A stretch of DNA of 64,000 nucleotides from Methanolobus sp. Its GTDB lineage: Archaea > Halobacteriota > Methanosarcinia > Methanosarcinales > Methanosarcinaceae. Location of the stretch: contig NZ_JADQBZ010000008.1 of NCBI RefSeq assembly GCF_016278365.1, positions 124,001-188,000 on the forward strand, given 5' to 3'. Each line of letters opens with the position of its first letter. The first letter of the stretch is position 1. Under the pieces are notes generated by a model. It did not search any database and was not told where the DNA came from. It saw nothing but the letters and a program-made list of their open reading frames with translations. Shown piece by piece: positions 10,729-19,805 of the stretch. A program made the position numbers and the translations under genes.

Positions 10729-11196
10729 ATGTCATCAAATATCGAACGCTGCTACCAATGTGGTCAATGCACAGCCGCCTGCCCTATGGCTGAGCAGGAA
10801 CAGGCCTACAAGATCCGCAGATTCCTGCAGATGGAAAAGCTTGGCCTCAAAAGTGAGGAGCCAATGGACATTCCATTCATATTTTACTGCACGACCTGCT
10901 ACAAGTGTCAGGATAACTGTCCACAGGGCGTAAAGATAGTTGATGGACTGCTCAGTATCAGGGAAGCTGCAGTTCGTGATGGCAATATACTGCCTGCTCA
11001 CAGGAAGATCGGGCAGATGCTGATGGATAGCGGTCACGCAGTTCCAGGTAATGAGGATGGGAAAAAGAGGCGTCTGCAACTGGGCCTCGATGAAATGCCA
11101 CCAACAGTTGCAAGTTCTGAAAAACAACTCAACGATATAAAGATACTGTTGAATCTATCCGGTTTTGACCAGATAGTTGCTGAGGAGAAGGCATGA
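10729..11196 (+). CDS. hdrC: Heterodisulfide reductase subunit C, soluble type
   Basis: This 155-residue iron-sulfur protein carries two [4Fe-4S] motifs, CYQCGQCTAACP (residues 8-19) and CTTCYKCQDNCPQG (about residues 50-63). HdrC passes electrons from the [4Fe-4S] chain of HdrA to the catalytic HdrB subunit of the cytoplasmic heterodisulfide reductase, which reduces CoM-S-S-CoB. It overlaps hdrB by 4 bases, so the two are translationally coupled, and a TATA box and AGGAG precede it. It most resembles the hdrC2 form of Methanosarcina; that grouping is from memory of family traits, not an alignment. Confidence 0.93.
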   Translation: MSSNIERCYQCGQCTAACPMAEQEQAYKIRRFLQMEKLGLKSEEPMDIPFIFYCTTCYKCQDNCPQGVKIVDGLLSIREAAVRDGNILPAHRKIGQMLMDSGHAVPGNEDGKKRRLQLGLDEMPPTVASSEKQLNDIKILLNLSGFDQIVAEEKA

Positions 11197-12110
11197 GAGA
11201 ACTCTCCTTATTCCTGGGCTGTGTAGCTCCTAACAGATACCCGGGAATAGAAGTTGCTGCCAAGAAAGTATTCTCAACACTGGGTGTAGATCTCGCTGAC
11301 CTTGACGGTGCTTCATGCTGTCCCGCGCCGGGAGTATTCCGGTCTCTTGACAAGCTCACCTGGCTTACACTGGCCTCAAGGAATATCACACTATCCGAAA
11401 AAAAGAGCGATGACATCCTTACTATCTGCAATGGCTGTTTCAGCACGCTTAAAGATGCCAACGACATGCTCAAAGAAGATCCTGCTTTGAAAAAAGATGT
11501 CAACTCAAAGCTTGCAGAGATCGGACATGAATTCAGAGGCACTCAGGATGTAAGGCATGTTGTGGAATATCTCTATCAGGAGATAGGAGTCGACAAGGTA
11601 AGGGAAGCTGTTACAAAGCCCCTGCACCTCAGAGTCGCTGTACATTACGGCTGCCATCTTATTCACCCTCTAAAGGATTCAAAGCTCGGGCTCGCCGGCA
11701 AACCTACGTTCTTTGATGAACTTGTAGAAGCAACCGGGGCCACCAGTGTTGATTATGAAGATAAAATGAGCTGTTGCGGTGCCGGCGGAGGAGCCAGGAC
11801 TGCAATCCTTGATGCGACCCTGAAAATAGCAAACAAGAAACTTGAGCACATGACTGAGGCAGGTGCCGATTGTATCGTTGACGCATGCCCATTCTGTCAC
11901 CTTCAGTTCGATGCGGGGCAGGCAGAGATCAACCAGAAGTTCGCAAAGAACTATAACCTGCCGGTTTTGCATTATACGCAGCTCCTTGGACTTGCCATGG
12001 GCTTTTCACCCGAAGAGCTGGGAATAGCAATGAACACGGTGGATACTTCCAGGTTCATCGAAAAGGTAAAGATGGATACCTCCGGGAACGAAGTGTGCAC
12101 TATCGTGTGA
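11193..12110 (+). CDS. hdrB: Heterodisulfide reductase subunit B, catalytic
   Basis: This 305-residue subunit holds the two noncubane [4Fe-4S] clusters that cleave CoM-S-S-CoB. Two CCG-type domains are visible: the first with GC at residues 8-9, SCCPAPG near residue 42 and CNGC near residue 76; the second with HYGCH near residue 154, MSCCGAGGG near residue 193 and CPFCH near residue 232. These match the duplicated Cys-x31-39-CC-x35-36-CxxC signature. It overlaps hdrC by 4 bases. A 154-base gap with its own TATA-like stretch near 12210 separates it from the next hdrA, so hdrCB and hdrA may be separately as well as jointly transcribed. Confidence 0.95.
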   Translation: MRELSLFLGCVAPNRYPGIEVAAKKVFSTLGVDLADLDGASCCPAPGVFRSLDKLTWLTLASRNITLSEKKSDDILTICNGCFSTLKDANDMLKEDPALKKDVNSKLAEIGHEFRGTQDVRHVVEYLYQEIGVDKVREAVTKPLHLRVAVHYGCHLIHPLKDSKLGLAGKPTFFDELVEATGATSVDYEDKMSCCGAGGGARTAILDATLKIANKKLEHMTEAGADCIVDACPFCHLQFDAGQAEINQKFAKNYNLPVLHYTQLLGLAMGFSPEELGIAMNTVDTSRFIEKVKMDTSGNEVCTIV

Positions 12111-12264
12111 TATTGCAGGTACACGTTGCTTTTCGAACTGGTATATTTTCAATTCAAAATATTCTTAACTCATAGAGATATCTACAAAAACATAGCCTTG
12201 TGCCGGTAAACATGCTTTATGTGATTACCCAGGTTATGCTATCGGATCAGCCCGGAGAAGAAAT

Positions 12265-14250
12265 ATGGTCAAAGAAGTATCGGTCAAAGAAATTGAAACA
12301 GCAGACACTCCCAGAATAGGGGTTTTTGTATGCGAGTGCGGCGTGAATATAGGTGGTGTTGTGAACTGCCGGGCTGTGGCGGATTATGCTTCCACATTGC
12401 CCAATGTGGCCACCTCCGTGGTCAACAAGTACGCATGTAGCGATGCAGGGCAGTCGGAGATAAAACAGGCTATAAAGGACCATGATCTTAACCGTGTTCT
12501 TGTGGCCTCATGTACGCCCAAGACACATGAACCCATCTTCAGGGCATGTGTGGAGGAAGGCGGCCTGAACCCTTACCTGTTTGAATTTGTCAACATAAGG
12601 GAACATTGCAGCTGGATTCATATGCAGGACAAGGAGAATGCCACAAAGAAGGCGAGTGAGCTGGTGCGCATGGGCATTTCCAGGGCGCGGCTCCTCGAAC
12701 CTCTCCAGTCCACCGAGGTTCCTGTCACGAACAAGGCACTTGTTATCGGAGCAGGTGTTGCAGGTATGCAGGCAGCCCTGGATATTGCCGATATGGGTTA
12801 CAAGGTCTACTTGGTTGAAAAGAATCCATCTATCGGCGGCAAAATGGCACAGCTTGACAAGACCTTTCCCACAAATGATTGCAGTATATGCATACTTGGC
12901 CCGAAGATGGTGGAAGTTTCAAGGAACAGAAATATCCAGCTTATGACCTATTCCGAAGTGGAGGAAGTGGAAGGCTACGTAGGTAACTTCAGGGCGAGGG
13001 TCAGGCACAAGTCCCGTTTTGTCGATGTCACTACCTGCACTGGCTGTGGCTCATGTGTTCAGAAATGTCCGATAGAGGTACCAGACTTTGAATTCAATGA
13101 AGGTATAGGCACCCGCAAAGCCATCTATGTACCATTCCCCCAGGCAGTACCACTCCGGGCCGTTGTGGACAGGTCAGTCTGCATAGACTGCGGTGCCTGC
13201 ATCAAAGCCTGTGAGAGCCATTCTATCAATATGGAGCAGGAGGAAACATTCTCCGATCTGGAAGTAGGTGTGATAGTCGTAACCACCGGATACGATATAT
13301 ATGACCCGGAGCCAACAAATGACTTCGGGTATGGGATATATGATAATGTTATCACCGGGATGGAGCTTGAGCGCCTGCTCAACGCCAGCGGACCTACAAT
13401 GGGCAAGCTGGTGAGGCCCAGTGACGTCAGGCCTCCAAAGCGCGTAGGCTTTATCCAGTGCGTAGGCAGCAGGGACAAGAAGCGTAACAGGTATTGTTCC
13501 GGATTCTGTTGCATGTATGCATTGAAGGACGCCCAGCTTATAAAAGAAAAATATCCTGATTCTGAAGTATATATCATGTACATGGATATCCGGGCACCTT
13601 TCAGGAACTATGAAGAGTTCTATGACCGGGCCAGGGACATGGGTATCAAGTTCATCCGCGGAAAGCCCGGGAAGGTGAGCAAGGATACGGATAACAGTGT
13701 CATTGTCCGCGTTGAGGACACGCTGACGAACAATATTTACAATCTTGAGCTCGACCTGCTCGTGCTCAGTGTGGGAGCCGTGGCAAGTGAAAGTTCTGAG
13801 CGTGTCAGGCAGTTGCTTAAGGTTAGCAGGGCAGCCGACGGATTTATGATGGAAGCACATCCCAAGCTAAAACCCGTTGACACAACACTTGACGGTATAT
13901 TCATAGGCGGTGTGACCCAGGGACCTAAGGACATACCTTACTCAGTATCCCAGGGAAGTGCCTGTGCCGCCCGTGCAACGCGATATCTTGCCCAGGGTAA
14001 GGCAACCACTGAAGGCATCACTGTGGAAGTTGATGAGGATATCTGCGTCGGGTGCGGAATATGTGTGCCTATGTGTCCCTTCCAGGCGTTGTCGCTCGCA
14101 GATGGAAAATTGGCAATAATCAAGGCACTTTGCAAGGGGTGCGGAACCTGCGCCGTGGCATGCCCCACGGGAGCGCTGCAGCAGAGCCATTTCAAGAACC
14201 AGCAGCTGCTTGCCCAGGTCAGGAGTGTTTTCACATTTGAGGGAGAATAA
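12265..14250 (+). CDS. hdrA: Heterodisulfide reductase subunit A, flavin-containing
   Basis: This 661-residue HdrA is the flavin-bifurcating core of soluble Hdr complexes. An N-terminal HdrA domain with CECG and CTPKTHEP is followed by the FAD Rossmann motif [12 protein letters not shown] (about residues 158-169), the conserved cysteine loop [12 protein letters not shown], and four ferredoxin motifs: [36 protein letters not shown] and [12 protein letters not shown]. Unlike the second HdrA in this window (22774-25128), it has no fused MvhD domain; MvhD is the next gene, 2 bases away. GGAG at about 12252-12256 precedes the ATG. With hdrCB upstream and F420-type subunits downstream it likely forms a complete bifurcating or confurcating complex. 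Confidence 0.95.
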   Translation: MVKEVSVKEIETADTPRIGVFVCECGVNIGGVVNCRAVADYASTLPNVATSVVNKYACSDAGQSEIKQAIKDHDLNRVLVASCTPKTHEPIFRACVEEGGLNPYLFEFVNIREHCSWIHMQDKENATKKASELVRMGISRARLLEPLQSTEVPVTNKALVIGAGVAGMQAALDIADMGYKVYLVEKNPSIGGKMAQLDKTFPTNDCSICILGPKMVEVSRNRNIQLMTYSEVEEVEGYVGNFRARVRHKSRFVDVTTCTGCGSCVQKCPIEVPDFEFNEGIGTRKAIYVPFPQAVPLRAVVDRSVCIDCGACIKACESHSINMEQEETFSDLEVGVIVVTTGYDIYDPEPTNDFGYGIYDNVITGMELERLLNASGPTMGKLVRPSDVRPPKRVGFIQCVGSRDKKRNRYCSGFCCMYALKDAQLIKEKYPDSEVYIMYMDIRAPFRNYEEFYDRARDMGIKFIRGKPGKVSKDTDNSVIVRVEDTLTNNIYNLELDLLVLSVGAVASESSERVRQLLKVSRAADGFMMEAHPKLKPVDTTLDGIFIGGVTQGPKDIPYSVSQGSACAARATRYLAQGKATTEGITVEVDEDICVGCGICVPMCPFQALSLADGKLAIIKALCKGCGTCAVACPTGALQQSHFKNQQLLAQVRSVFTFEGE

Positions 14251-14252
14251 AA

Positions 14253-14681
14253 ATGGCAGAAACTGAATGGGAACCAAAGATAGTGGCTTTCTGCTGCAAC
14301 TGGTGCAGCTACGGAGGCGCGGATACGGCAGGCATGGGAAGGTTCCAGCAACCCTCTTCCCTGAGGATCATCAGGGTGATGTGTTCGGGACGTATTGACC
14401 CGATGCATGTTTTCAATGCTTTTCTTGAAGGAGCTGATGCCGTACTTGTGACCGGGTGTCACCTTGGAGACTGCCACTATGTTAACGGCAACTACAAAGC
14501 CCAGGTCAGATACCAGTTCCTCGAAGAGATGGTCAGGGAGCTTGGACTTGAGCCTGAAAGACTCCAGCTCAACTGGATAAGCGCCAGTGAAGGAGAAAAG
14601 TTCGCGAATTTCATAAGGGATGTCACTGCGCAGATAAAGCAACTGGGCCCGAGCCCTCTGAAGCCTGAAGGAGTGAACTAG
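14253..14681 (+). CDS. mvhD: MvhD/FlpD-type [2Fe-2S] electron transfer subunit
   Basis: This 142-residue protein is of the MvhD family, which bridges a hydrogenase, formate dehydrogenase or F420H2 oxidase module to HdrA through a [2Fe-2S] cluster. The cluster cysteines appear as [12 protein letters not shown] (residues 13-24), VMCSGRID near residue 44 and GCHLGDCHY near residues 70-78. It sits 2 bases after hdrA and its stop is directly followed by the fdhB-like start, so it is in the middle of a tight operon. Its place implies that the downstream subunits feed or drain electrons at HdrA. Confidence 0.92.
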   Translation: MAETEWEPKIVAFCCNWCSYGGADTAGMGRFQQPSSLRIIRVMCSGRIDPMHVFNAFLEGADAVLVTGCHLGDCHYVNGNYKAQVRYQFLEEMVRELGLEPERLQLNWISASEGEKFANFIRDVTAQIKQLGPSPLKPEGVN

Positions 14682-15833
14682 ATGGTTGAAATTGGAGACA
14701 AACTGCTTGGCTATGCTACTAACCCGGATGTCCGCAACAGGGGCGCATCAGGAGGACTTGTCACTGCCGTACTGGCTGCAGCTCTTGAAAAAGGAATGGT
14801 TGAGGGCGTGGTCGTGCTAAAACGTATAGATGAATATGAAGCGATCCCGGTTATCACAGATGATGTACAGGAGGTACTTGCTTCCGGAGGCAGTATGCAT
14901 GCAGTGCCCGTGAACCTGGCTAAGTATGCAGTTGGCAGGAAGATAGCCATGCCCGGCAAACCCTGTGATGTCAGGGGTGTCATCGAACAGGCTAAACGCA
15001 ACGGAGTTGAACTCGAGGATACCTATATAGTGGGACTCAACTGCGGAGGAGCTATGCATCCGGTGGTCACCAGGGAGATGCTCATCAGGATGTATGAGAT
15101 AGATCCGGAAGATGTGGTTGGTGAGGAGATCGAGAAGGGCAAGCTCATTTTCAAAACAAAGGATGGAGAAGAGAAGGCCATATCCATTGATGAGCTCGAG
15201 GAAGCCGGATACGGAAGACGTGAGAACTGCCGCTACTGTACAATTAAGATACCAACGAATGCCGATCTGGCATGTGGTAACTGGGGTGTGATCGGGGAGC
15301 TGGCCGGAAGTGCCACCTTCTGCGAAGTAATGAACGAGAAGGGCAAGCGCCTTCTTGATAATGCTATTGAGGCCGGGTTTATTGAGGTGCAGCCTGCTGA
15401 TGAAAAATCCATAGCTATCCGGGAAAAGGTTAACAAAACTATGCTTAAGCTCGGAGATGAATGGAAAGGAAGGCTCCTTACTGAGATCCCTGACCAGGAG
15501 CGTCTTGCTTACTATATAGAGCAGTTCGCAGACTGTATCGATTGTGGCGCCTGCAGGGAAGTCTGTCCTGTATGCACGTGCGGTGAAGACTCAAAGTGCA
15601 CCATGTTCCACAGTCTCGCGGATAATTATAAGATGAGCATGTACCACATGGTGCGCCTTCTCCATTTATCTGACAGCTGTATCGGATGTGGACAGTGTTC
15701 TGATATCTGTCCAGTAGATATTCCTGTCACAACTATCTTCAGGCGCTTTGCAGACCCTGCCCAGAAGAAGCGGGATTATTCGCCTGGCATGGATCTCCAG
15801 AGACCGCCCTTCCTGGAGTTGATGTTGAAATGA
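14682..15833 (+). CDS. F420-binding FrhB/FdhB-family subunit
   Basis: This 383-residue protein combines an F420-reducing hydrogenase/formate dehydrogenase beta-type domain with two C-terminal ferredoxin motifs. The N-terminal part has [14 protein letters not shown] (about residues 19-32) and the FAD/F420 region with [11 protein letters not shown] near residue 89 and NCGGAMHP near residue 122. The central cysteines NCRYCTIK and DLACGNWGV are typical of FdhB. The C-terminal motifs are [12 protein letters not shown] and [12 protein letters not shown]. It probably oxidises F420H2 or reduces F420 through FAD and exchanges electrons with MvhD-HdrA. It overlaps the fdhA-like gene by 4 bases. Confidence 0.88.
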   Translation: MVEIGDKLLGYATNPDVRNRGASGGLVTAVLAAALEKGMVEGVVVLKRIDEYEAIPVITDDVQEVLASGGSMHAVPVNLAKYAVGRKIAMPGKPCDVRGVIEQAKRNGVELEDTYIVGLNCGGAMHPVVTREMLIRMYEIDPEDVVGEEIEKGKLIFKTKDGEEKAISIDELEEAGYGRRENCRYCTIKIPTNADLACGNWGVIGELAGSATFCEVMNEKGKRLLDNAIEAGFIEVQPADEKSIAIREKVNKTMLKLGDEWKGRLLTEIPDQERLAYYIEQFADCIDCGACREVCPVCTCGEDSKCTMFHSLADNYKMSMYHMVRLLHLSDSCIGCGQCSDICPVDIPVTTIFRRFADPAQKKRDYSPGMDLQRPPFLELMLK

Positions 15834-17290
15834 AGGAAACTATCTACCAGACTGTGTGCCCCGGCTGTGGCATTGGCTGCGGCCTCTACATCAGGGAAAA
15901 TGGTAATGGCTCCGTAAGCATCGACTTTTTGAAGAGTAGCCCGGTGAACCTGGGAAAACTCTGCAGATTCGGAATGAAGCTGCCTCATTACTACTCCGAC
16001 CCTTCCTCAGGCAAAGTTGAAGGCTTGGTATCCGGCGCTGAAGAAGCTGTCAAGGCAGCGGCTTCAAGGCTTAAGAATGCCGGGAAAATTGCCATGCTCT
16101 CTGCAGGCAACACTACCTGCGAAGAGCACATAGCATTCACAAGGATAGCAGAGACCCTGGGTACTGTGGTACACACCGGCATTCCGGTCTACCCGGAACT
16201 TCCTTCAGAGTGCCACCCCCATCTCGAAGGCATGCCATTGGCTGAAATAGAGAATGCGGAGAAGATTGTACTATTCATAGATCCCTATGTGCAATATCCA
16301 CTGCTTGTCAGGAGACTGCTGATTGCCAGGCGAAACGGTGCACACATCATATCAGCAGGCACAAAAGAACTGCATCTTGCGCATGAGAACAGGGACCTCT
16401 CACCGGAACAGTACGCAGGACTGGAACTTGACAGTAACTCGGTCATTATTGCTGATGTGCATCCGCACACAGATTCCTGTCATACGAAGCAGCTGCTCAA
16501 CCTTGCACTTGAGACCGGAGCAAGGATACACTTTATGAAACCTTTCATAAACAGCGAAGGCGCCAACAGGCTCGCAAGGGACAAGACCGGAATGATGGGT
16601 ATCTCACATATCATGGATGAGATTGAAAAAGGGGACATCAAGACCCTCTTCCTGCTTGATAGCGACCCTATTGAGCTGATGCCGGATTCTGACAGGACAG
16701 CAAATGCGCTGAGTAAACTTGACAATCTTATCGTGATAAGCTCAAGGGACAGCCCCGTCACTGAAATTGCAAATGTGGTGATAGCCACTGAATCTCTATA
16801 TCGCAAAAGAGGCACCTTCATCAACGCCGAAGGGAAACTCCGGGAGAACAGCGGGCAGGAGGTTACCGGCATAGATGCAATGTCCCTGCTGAGCAGAGAA
16901 CTGGGGTCAGAAGGCTTTGAGTACAGGCAGCTGCACGGACATCTGCATGAAAAGATGATAGAGACCCTGGCTAATGAGAACAGGAAGCCTGAGTATGGAA
17001 TAATGGAATGTGCCCCTGTACAGCACAATGGTGCCTGCACATTGAAATACCTGTTTAATCCCTTCATGTGGGCCAACCAGCCAGATGATAATGATTTCGT
17101 GCTCCTTAACATGAATATGGTCAGGAGTCTGAAACTCAGGAAAGGTGGCATGGTCAGGTTGGATTCAGAGAAAGGAAGCATGAAAATGCGGTATCGTGTG
17201 GAAAGGGTACCTGATGGCATGATTCTGACTGCCAGGAAACTGCAGGTAGCAACAGGAACGAACACAACTGTCAAAGTGGAGGGATGCTGA
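15830..17290 (+). CDS. Short formate dehydrogenase alpha-like molybdopterin oxidoreductase, probably without catalytic Cys/Sec
   Basis: This 486-residue member of the molybdopterin oxidoreductase superfamily starts with the N-terminal Fe-S domain CPGCGIGCGL (residues 10-19) and KLCRFG near residue 46, continues through a Rossmann-type core, and ends in a molybdopterin dinucleotide-binding-like barrel. True FdhA proteins are close to 680-700 residues and have a Cys or Sec in a short motif like ARLCHSP after the second domain begins; here that region reads TVVHTGIPVYPELPSE and contains no Cys. It is therefore about 200 residues short and may not bind or use Mo/W catalytically. It could be a structural or electron-wiring subunit, as NuoG is in complex I. 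It overlaps both neighbours. Confidence 0.75.
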   Translation: MKETIYQTVCPGCGIGCGLYIRENGNGSVSIDFLKSSPVNLGKLCRFGMKLPHYYSDPSSGKVEGLVSGAEEAVKAAASRLKNAGKIAMLSAGNTTCEEHIAFTRIAETLGTVVHTGIPVYPELPSECHPHLEGMPLAEIENAEKIVLFIDPYVQYPLLVRRLLIARRNGAHIISAGTKELHLAHENRDLSPEQYAGLELDSNSVIIADVHPHTDSCHTKQLLNLALETGARIHFMKPFINSEGANRLARDKTGMMGISHIMDEIEKGDIKTLFLLDSDPIELMPDSDRTANALSKLDNLIVISSRDSPVTEIANVVIATESLYRKRGTFINAEGKLRENSGQEVTGIDAMSLLSRELGSEGFEYRQLHGHLHEKMIETLANENRKPEYGIMECAPVQHNGACTLKYLFNPFMWANQPDDNDFVLLNMNMVRSLKLRKGGMVRLDSEKGSMKMRYRVERVPDGMILTARKLQVATGTNTTVKVEGC

Positions 17291-17478
17291 TGATCGAACT
17301 TGATAAGGAGCAGCAGAAAGCCTTTGTCGATGAGATGATGGAATCTAACAAACTCAAGGGTGCATCCAAGAAAAGGCTCATTGTATTCCTGGCCGAACGC
17401 TATAACTGGGACAAACAGAAAGTCCAGCACAGGCTAAGGAGAGCGACGCTGGCCCAGAGATATGCGGAAAGCCACTGA
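17290..17478 (+). CDS. Small basic helical protein of unknown function in the hdr cluster
   Basis: This encodes about 62 residues, rich in Lys, Arg, Glu and Gln, with no cysteines and mostly helical in character. An ATG at 17284 is also in frame, but GGAGGG at 17278-17283 is correctly spaced for the ATG at 17290, which overlaps the fdhA-like stop codon (TGATG). I do not recognise a family. Position and coupling make it the last gene of the hdrA-mvhD-fdhB-fdhA-like operon. The C-terminal half resembles a small nucleic-acid-binding or assembly helix bundle, but that is only an impression. Confidence 0.6.
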   Translation: MIELDKEQQKAFVDEMMESNKLKGASKKRLIVFLAERYNWDKQKVQHRLRRATLAQRYAESH

Positions 17479-17553
17479 TATTAAGTTTGTTATATATATA
17501 ATAGATATTAATATAAAAAAATTAAATTTATTACATCATTAAAAACTGAATAA

Positions 17554-17563
17554 CATATATATC
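17554..17563 (+). promoter_or_regulatory. TATA box of the rhodanese-EgtD operon, implying a leaderless start
   Basis: CATATATATC is centred about 26 bases before the ATG at 17584, with no Shine-Dalgarno sequence between them (the bases before the ATG are CTCTTTTCT). That is the spacing at which an archaeal TATA box would start transcription at the ATG itself, so the first gene is probably translated from a leaderless mRNA. A further TATATATATAAT run lies near 17490. Confidence 0.55.
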
Positions 17564-17583
17564 AATAAACCTATCTCTTTTCT

Positions 17584-18846
17584 ATGGGGGAAATTACGAC
17601 TGAAGAGTTATCTATGAATTTAGATAAATATAAATTAATTGATATAAGGTCCGTTGATGCTTATAACGGATGGAAAGAGGGCGGGGAAAAAAAAGGCGGA
17701 CACATCAAAGGTGCGAAATCACTACCTTATAAATGGTCACACTATATTGACTGGATAGAAATTGTCAGAAATAAAAAGATCCTGCCGGAAGACCCTCTGC
17801 TTATTTATGGTTATGACAGGGACAAGACAGAGGAAGTTGCAAAGCAGTTTGAAAAGGTAGGATACTCTGATGTGACTGTTTTCAACTCATTTTTAGACTG
17901 GGCGGGAAAGGACCTGCCCATGGAACATCTTGAAAGGTACAGGCAACTGATCTCAGCCGACTGGCTTAACCAGCTGATCACAACAAACAATGCTCCTGAA
18001 TATGACAATAATAAATTTGTGTTGTGTCACGCTCACTACAGGAATCCTTCGGATTATGATGAAGGTCACATTCCGGGTGCAATATCAATCGACACGAATT
18101 CCCTTGAGTCACCGGAGACCTGGAACCGCCGCTCGTCCGAAGAACTGAAAGAAGCACTGGAAAGTGCAGGAATATCACATGATACGACGGTTATCGTTTA
18201 CGGAAGGTTCTCCTATCCGAAGAACGAGGATCCTTTTCCGGGAAGCAGCGCAGGTCATCTGGGTGCAATGCGATGTGCGTTCATTATGCTCTATGCAGGC
18301 GTAGAGGATGTCCGCACACTTAATGGCGGTCTTCAGTCGTGGCTTGATTCGGGATATGATATAACAAAAGAGCCTGCCAGAAGCAACAGGGTATCTTTTG
18401 GTATCGGTATTCCACAGAAACCGGAGATAGCTGTCGATCTCGGGGAGGCGAAAGAGATACTTTCCTCCCCTGACAAAAACCTGGTGTGCGTCAGAAGCTG
18501 GAGAGAATATATCGGAGAGGTAAGCGGTTATAATTATATTGAGAAAAAAGGCCGGATACCGGGAGCGGTGTTCGGGGATTGTGGCTCAGACGCTTACCAT
18601 ATGGAAAACTACAGGAACCTGGACCATACCATGCGCGAATACGGAGAGGTTGTGGAAAACTGGAAGAAGGTGGGGATCACTCCTGAAAAGCGCAACGCTT
18701 TCTACTGCGGGACCGGCTGGAGAGGCAGTGAAGCCTTCTTTAACGCGTGGCTTATGGGCTGGGATAGATCCGCAGTCTATGATGGCGGATGGTTTGAGTG
18801 GAGTAACAATGATTTACCTTTTGAGACGGGTGTGCCGGAAGAATGA
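17584..18846 (+). CDS. eanB: Multi-domain rhodanese, probable EanB-type hercynine sulfurtransferase
   Basis: This 420-residue protein is made of three rhodanese-like domains (about residues 1-112, 120-258 and 285-418). Only the third has an active-site cysteine, Cys375 in YCGTGWRGSE; the corresponding loops of the first two read YGYDRDK and YGRFSYPKNED, with no Cys. The family of such proteins includes EanB of green sulfur bacteria, which in anaerobic ergothioneine synthesis puts sulfur from a cysteine persulfide or polysulfide onto hercynine. I recall Tyr353 and Cys412 as its key residues; the same 59-residue spacing back from Cys375 falls on Tyr316. The next gene encodes an EgtD-type histidine methyltransferase, overlapping by 4 bases, which is the decisive context. 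A generic thiosulfate sulfurtransferase is the alternative. Confidence 0.78.
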   Translation: MGEITTEELSMNLDKYKLIDIRSVDAYNGWKEGGEKKGGHIKGAKSLPYKWSHYIDWIEIVRNKKILPEDPLLIYGYDRDKTEEVAKQFEKVGYSDVTVFNSFLDWAGKDLPMEHLERYRQLISADWLNQLITTNNAPEYDNNKFVLCHAHYRNPSDYDEGHIPGAISIDTNSLESPETWNRRSSEELKEALESAGISHDTTVIVYGRFSYPKNEDPFPGSSAGHLGAMRCAFIMLYAGVEDVRTLNGGLQSWLDSGYDITKEPARSNRVSFGIGIPQKPEIAVDLGEAKEILSSPDKNLVCVRSWREYIGEVSGYNYIEKKGRIPGAVFGDCGSDAYHMENYRNLDHTMREYGEVVENWKKVGITPEKRNAFYCGTGWRGSEAFFNAWLMGWDRSAVYDGGWFEWSNNDLPFETGVPEE

Positions 18847-19805
18847 TCATAGAAGATTTCATGTCTGAGGTTGGAGAAACTTCGATCAGAGAAAAACTGG
18901 CAGCTTGCCTGAAGTCCAATCCTAAAACCCTTCCCTGTATGTTCTTCTACGATCAGGACGGCTCGGAACTGTTTGAGAAGATAACAAAACTTGAGGAATA
19001 TTATCCTCCGAAGATCGAGATTCCGTTGCTCAGATCAACAGCCCGGAAATTTAACGGGGAGCTTAAGGACTGCGATATCGTAGAGCTTGGTAGCGGGGAT
19101 TGTTCGAAGATTTCCGTGTTCCTTGATGAGGTTCCTGAAGAATCACGTCAGACCATAGTGTATTACCCAGTTGACGTTTCCAGAGAGGCTATAGAGAAAT
19201 CCGGCCGCATTCTCCGGAAGAAATATCCTGAAATGGGACTTCATGGAATCAATGCTGATTTTCTTGAGCATATTGAAAATATCCGGGGGAAAAGAAAGAG
19301 GCTCTTCTGTTTCTTCGGGAGCACGATAGGTAATCTGACTGAAGCAAAAGCCATGGAGTTTCTTAAAAACCTGAACAGTGTAATGAATAAAAAAGACAGG
19401 CTTCTTCTTGGAATGGATATGGTGAAGGATATCGATGTGATCGAGAGAGCCTACAATGACAGTCAGGGAATCACTGCCAGATTCAATAAGAATATACTGA
19501 AGGTCACAAATAGCCATCTCGGAACGGATTTCAATCCTGATGATTTCGAGCATGTCGCTTTCTTCAATAAAGAATATTCCCGGATCGAGATGCACCTGAG
19601 AGCGAAAAGGGATCTGGAAGTAACAAGTGCTCTGCTGAAAGAGAGTGTAATCTTAAAAAAAGGCGAGACAATCCATACGGAAAACTCGCATAAATATACT
19701 CCAGGCCATATAAGGAAAATGGCAGATGCTGCAGGGCTTTTTCTGGAGAATATATATACGGATGAGAAAAAGTGGTTCTCTATTGCTGAAATGGTGAAAA
19801 GATGA
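18843..19805 (+). CDS. eanA: EgtD/EanA-family histidine N-alpha-trimethyltransferase
   Basis: This 320-residue protein is an SAM-dependent methyltransferase of the EgtD family, which trimethylates the alpha-amino group of histidine to give hercynine. Visible signatures are FYDQDGSELFEKIT (about residues 35-48) and EEYYPPKIE, the SAM loop ELGSGDCSK (residues 81-89), PVDVS with Asp111, and FFGSTIGNL with Asn164, which lines up with the histidine-binding Asn166 I recall for mycobacterial EgtD. Length fits the family. It overlaps the rhodanese before it and the cysteine desulfurase after it by 4 bases each. No EgtB-type oxygen-dependent sulfoxide synthase is present, as expected for an anaerobe. 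Methylation of another amino acid cannot be excluded. Confidence 0.88.
   Translation: MIIEDFMSEVGETSIREKLAACLKSNPKTLPCMFFYDQDGSELFEKITKLEEYYPPKIEIPLLRSTARKFNGELKDCDIVELGSGDCSKISVFLDEVPEESRQTIVYYPVDVSREAIEKSGRILRKKYPEMGLHGINADFLEHIENIRGKRKRLFCFFGSTIGNLTEAKAMEFLKNLNSVMNKKDRLLLGMDMVKDIDVIERAYNDSQGITARFNKNILKVTNSHLGTDFNPDDFEHVAFFNKEYSRIEMHLRAKRDLEVTSALLKESVILKKGETIHTENSHKYTPGHIRKMADAAGLFLENIYTDEKKWFSIAEMVKR

Noticed and set aside
15830-17290. In-frame TGA for selenocysteine in the FdhA-like gene
   Set aside because: The frame has no internal TGA; the expected active-site region simply has no Cys or Sec.
16480-17430. 316-residue open frame antisense to the fdhA-like gene
   Set aside because: Hydrophobic-looking but fully opposite to the fdhA-like gene and crossing into the 62-residue gene. 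No ribosome site or promoter.
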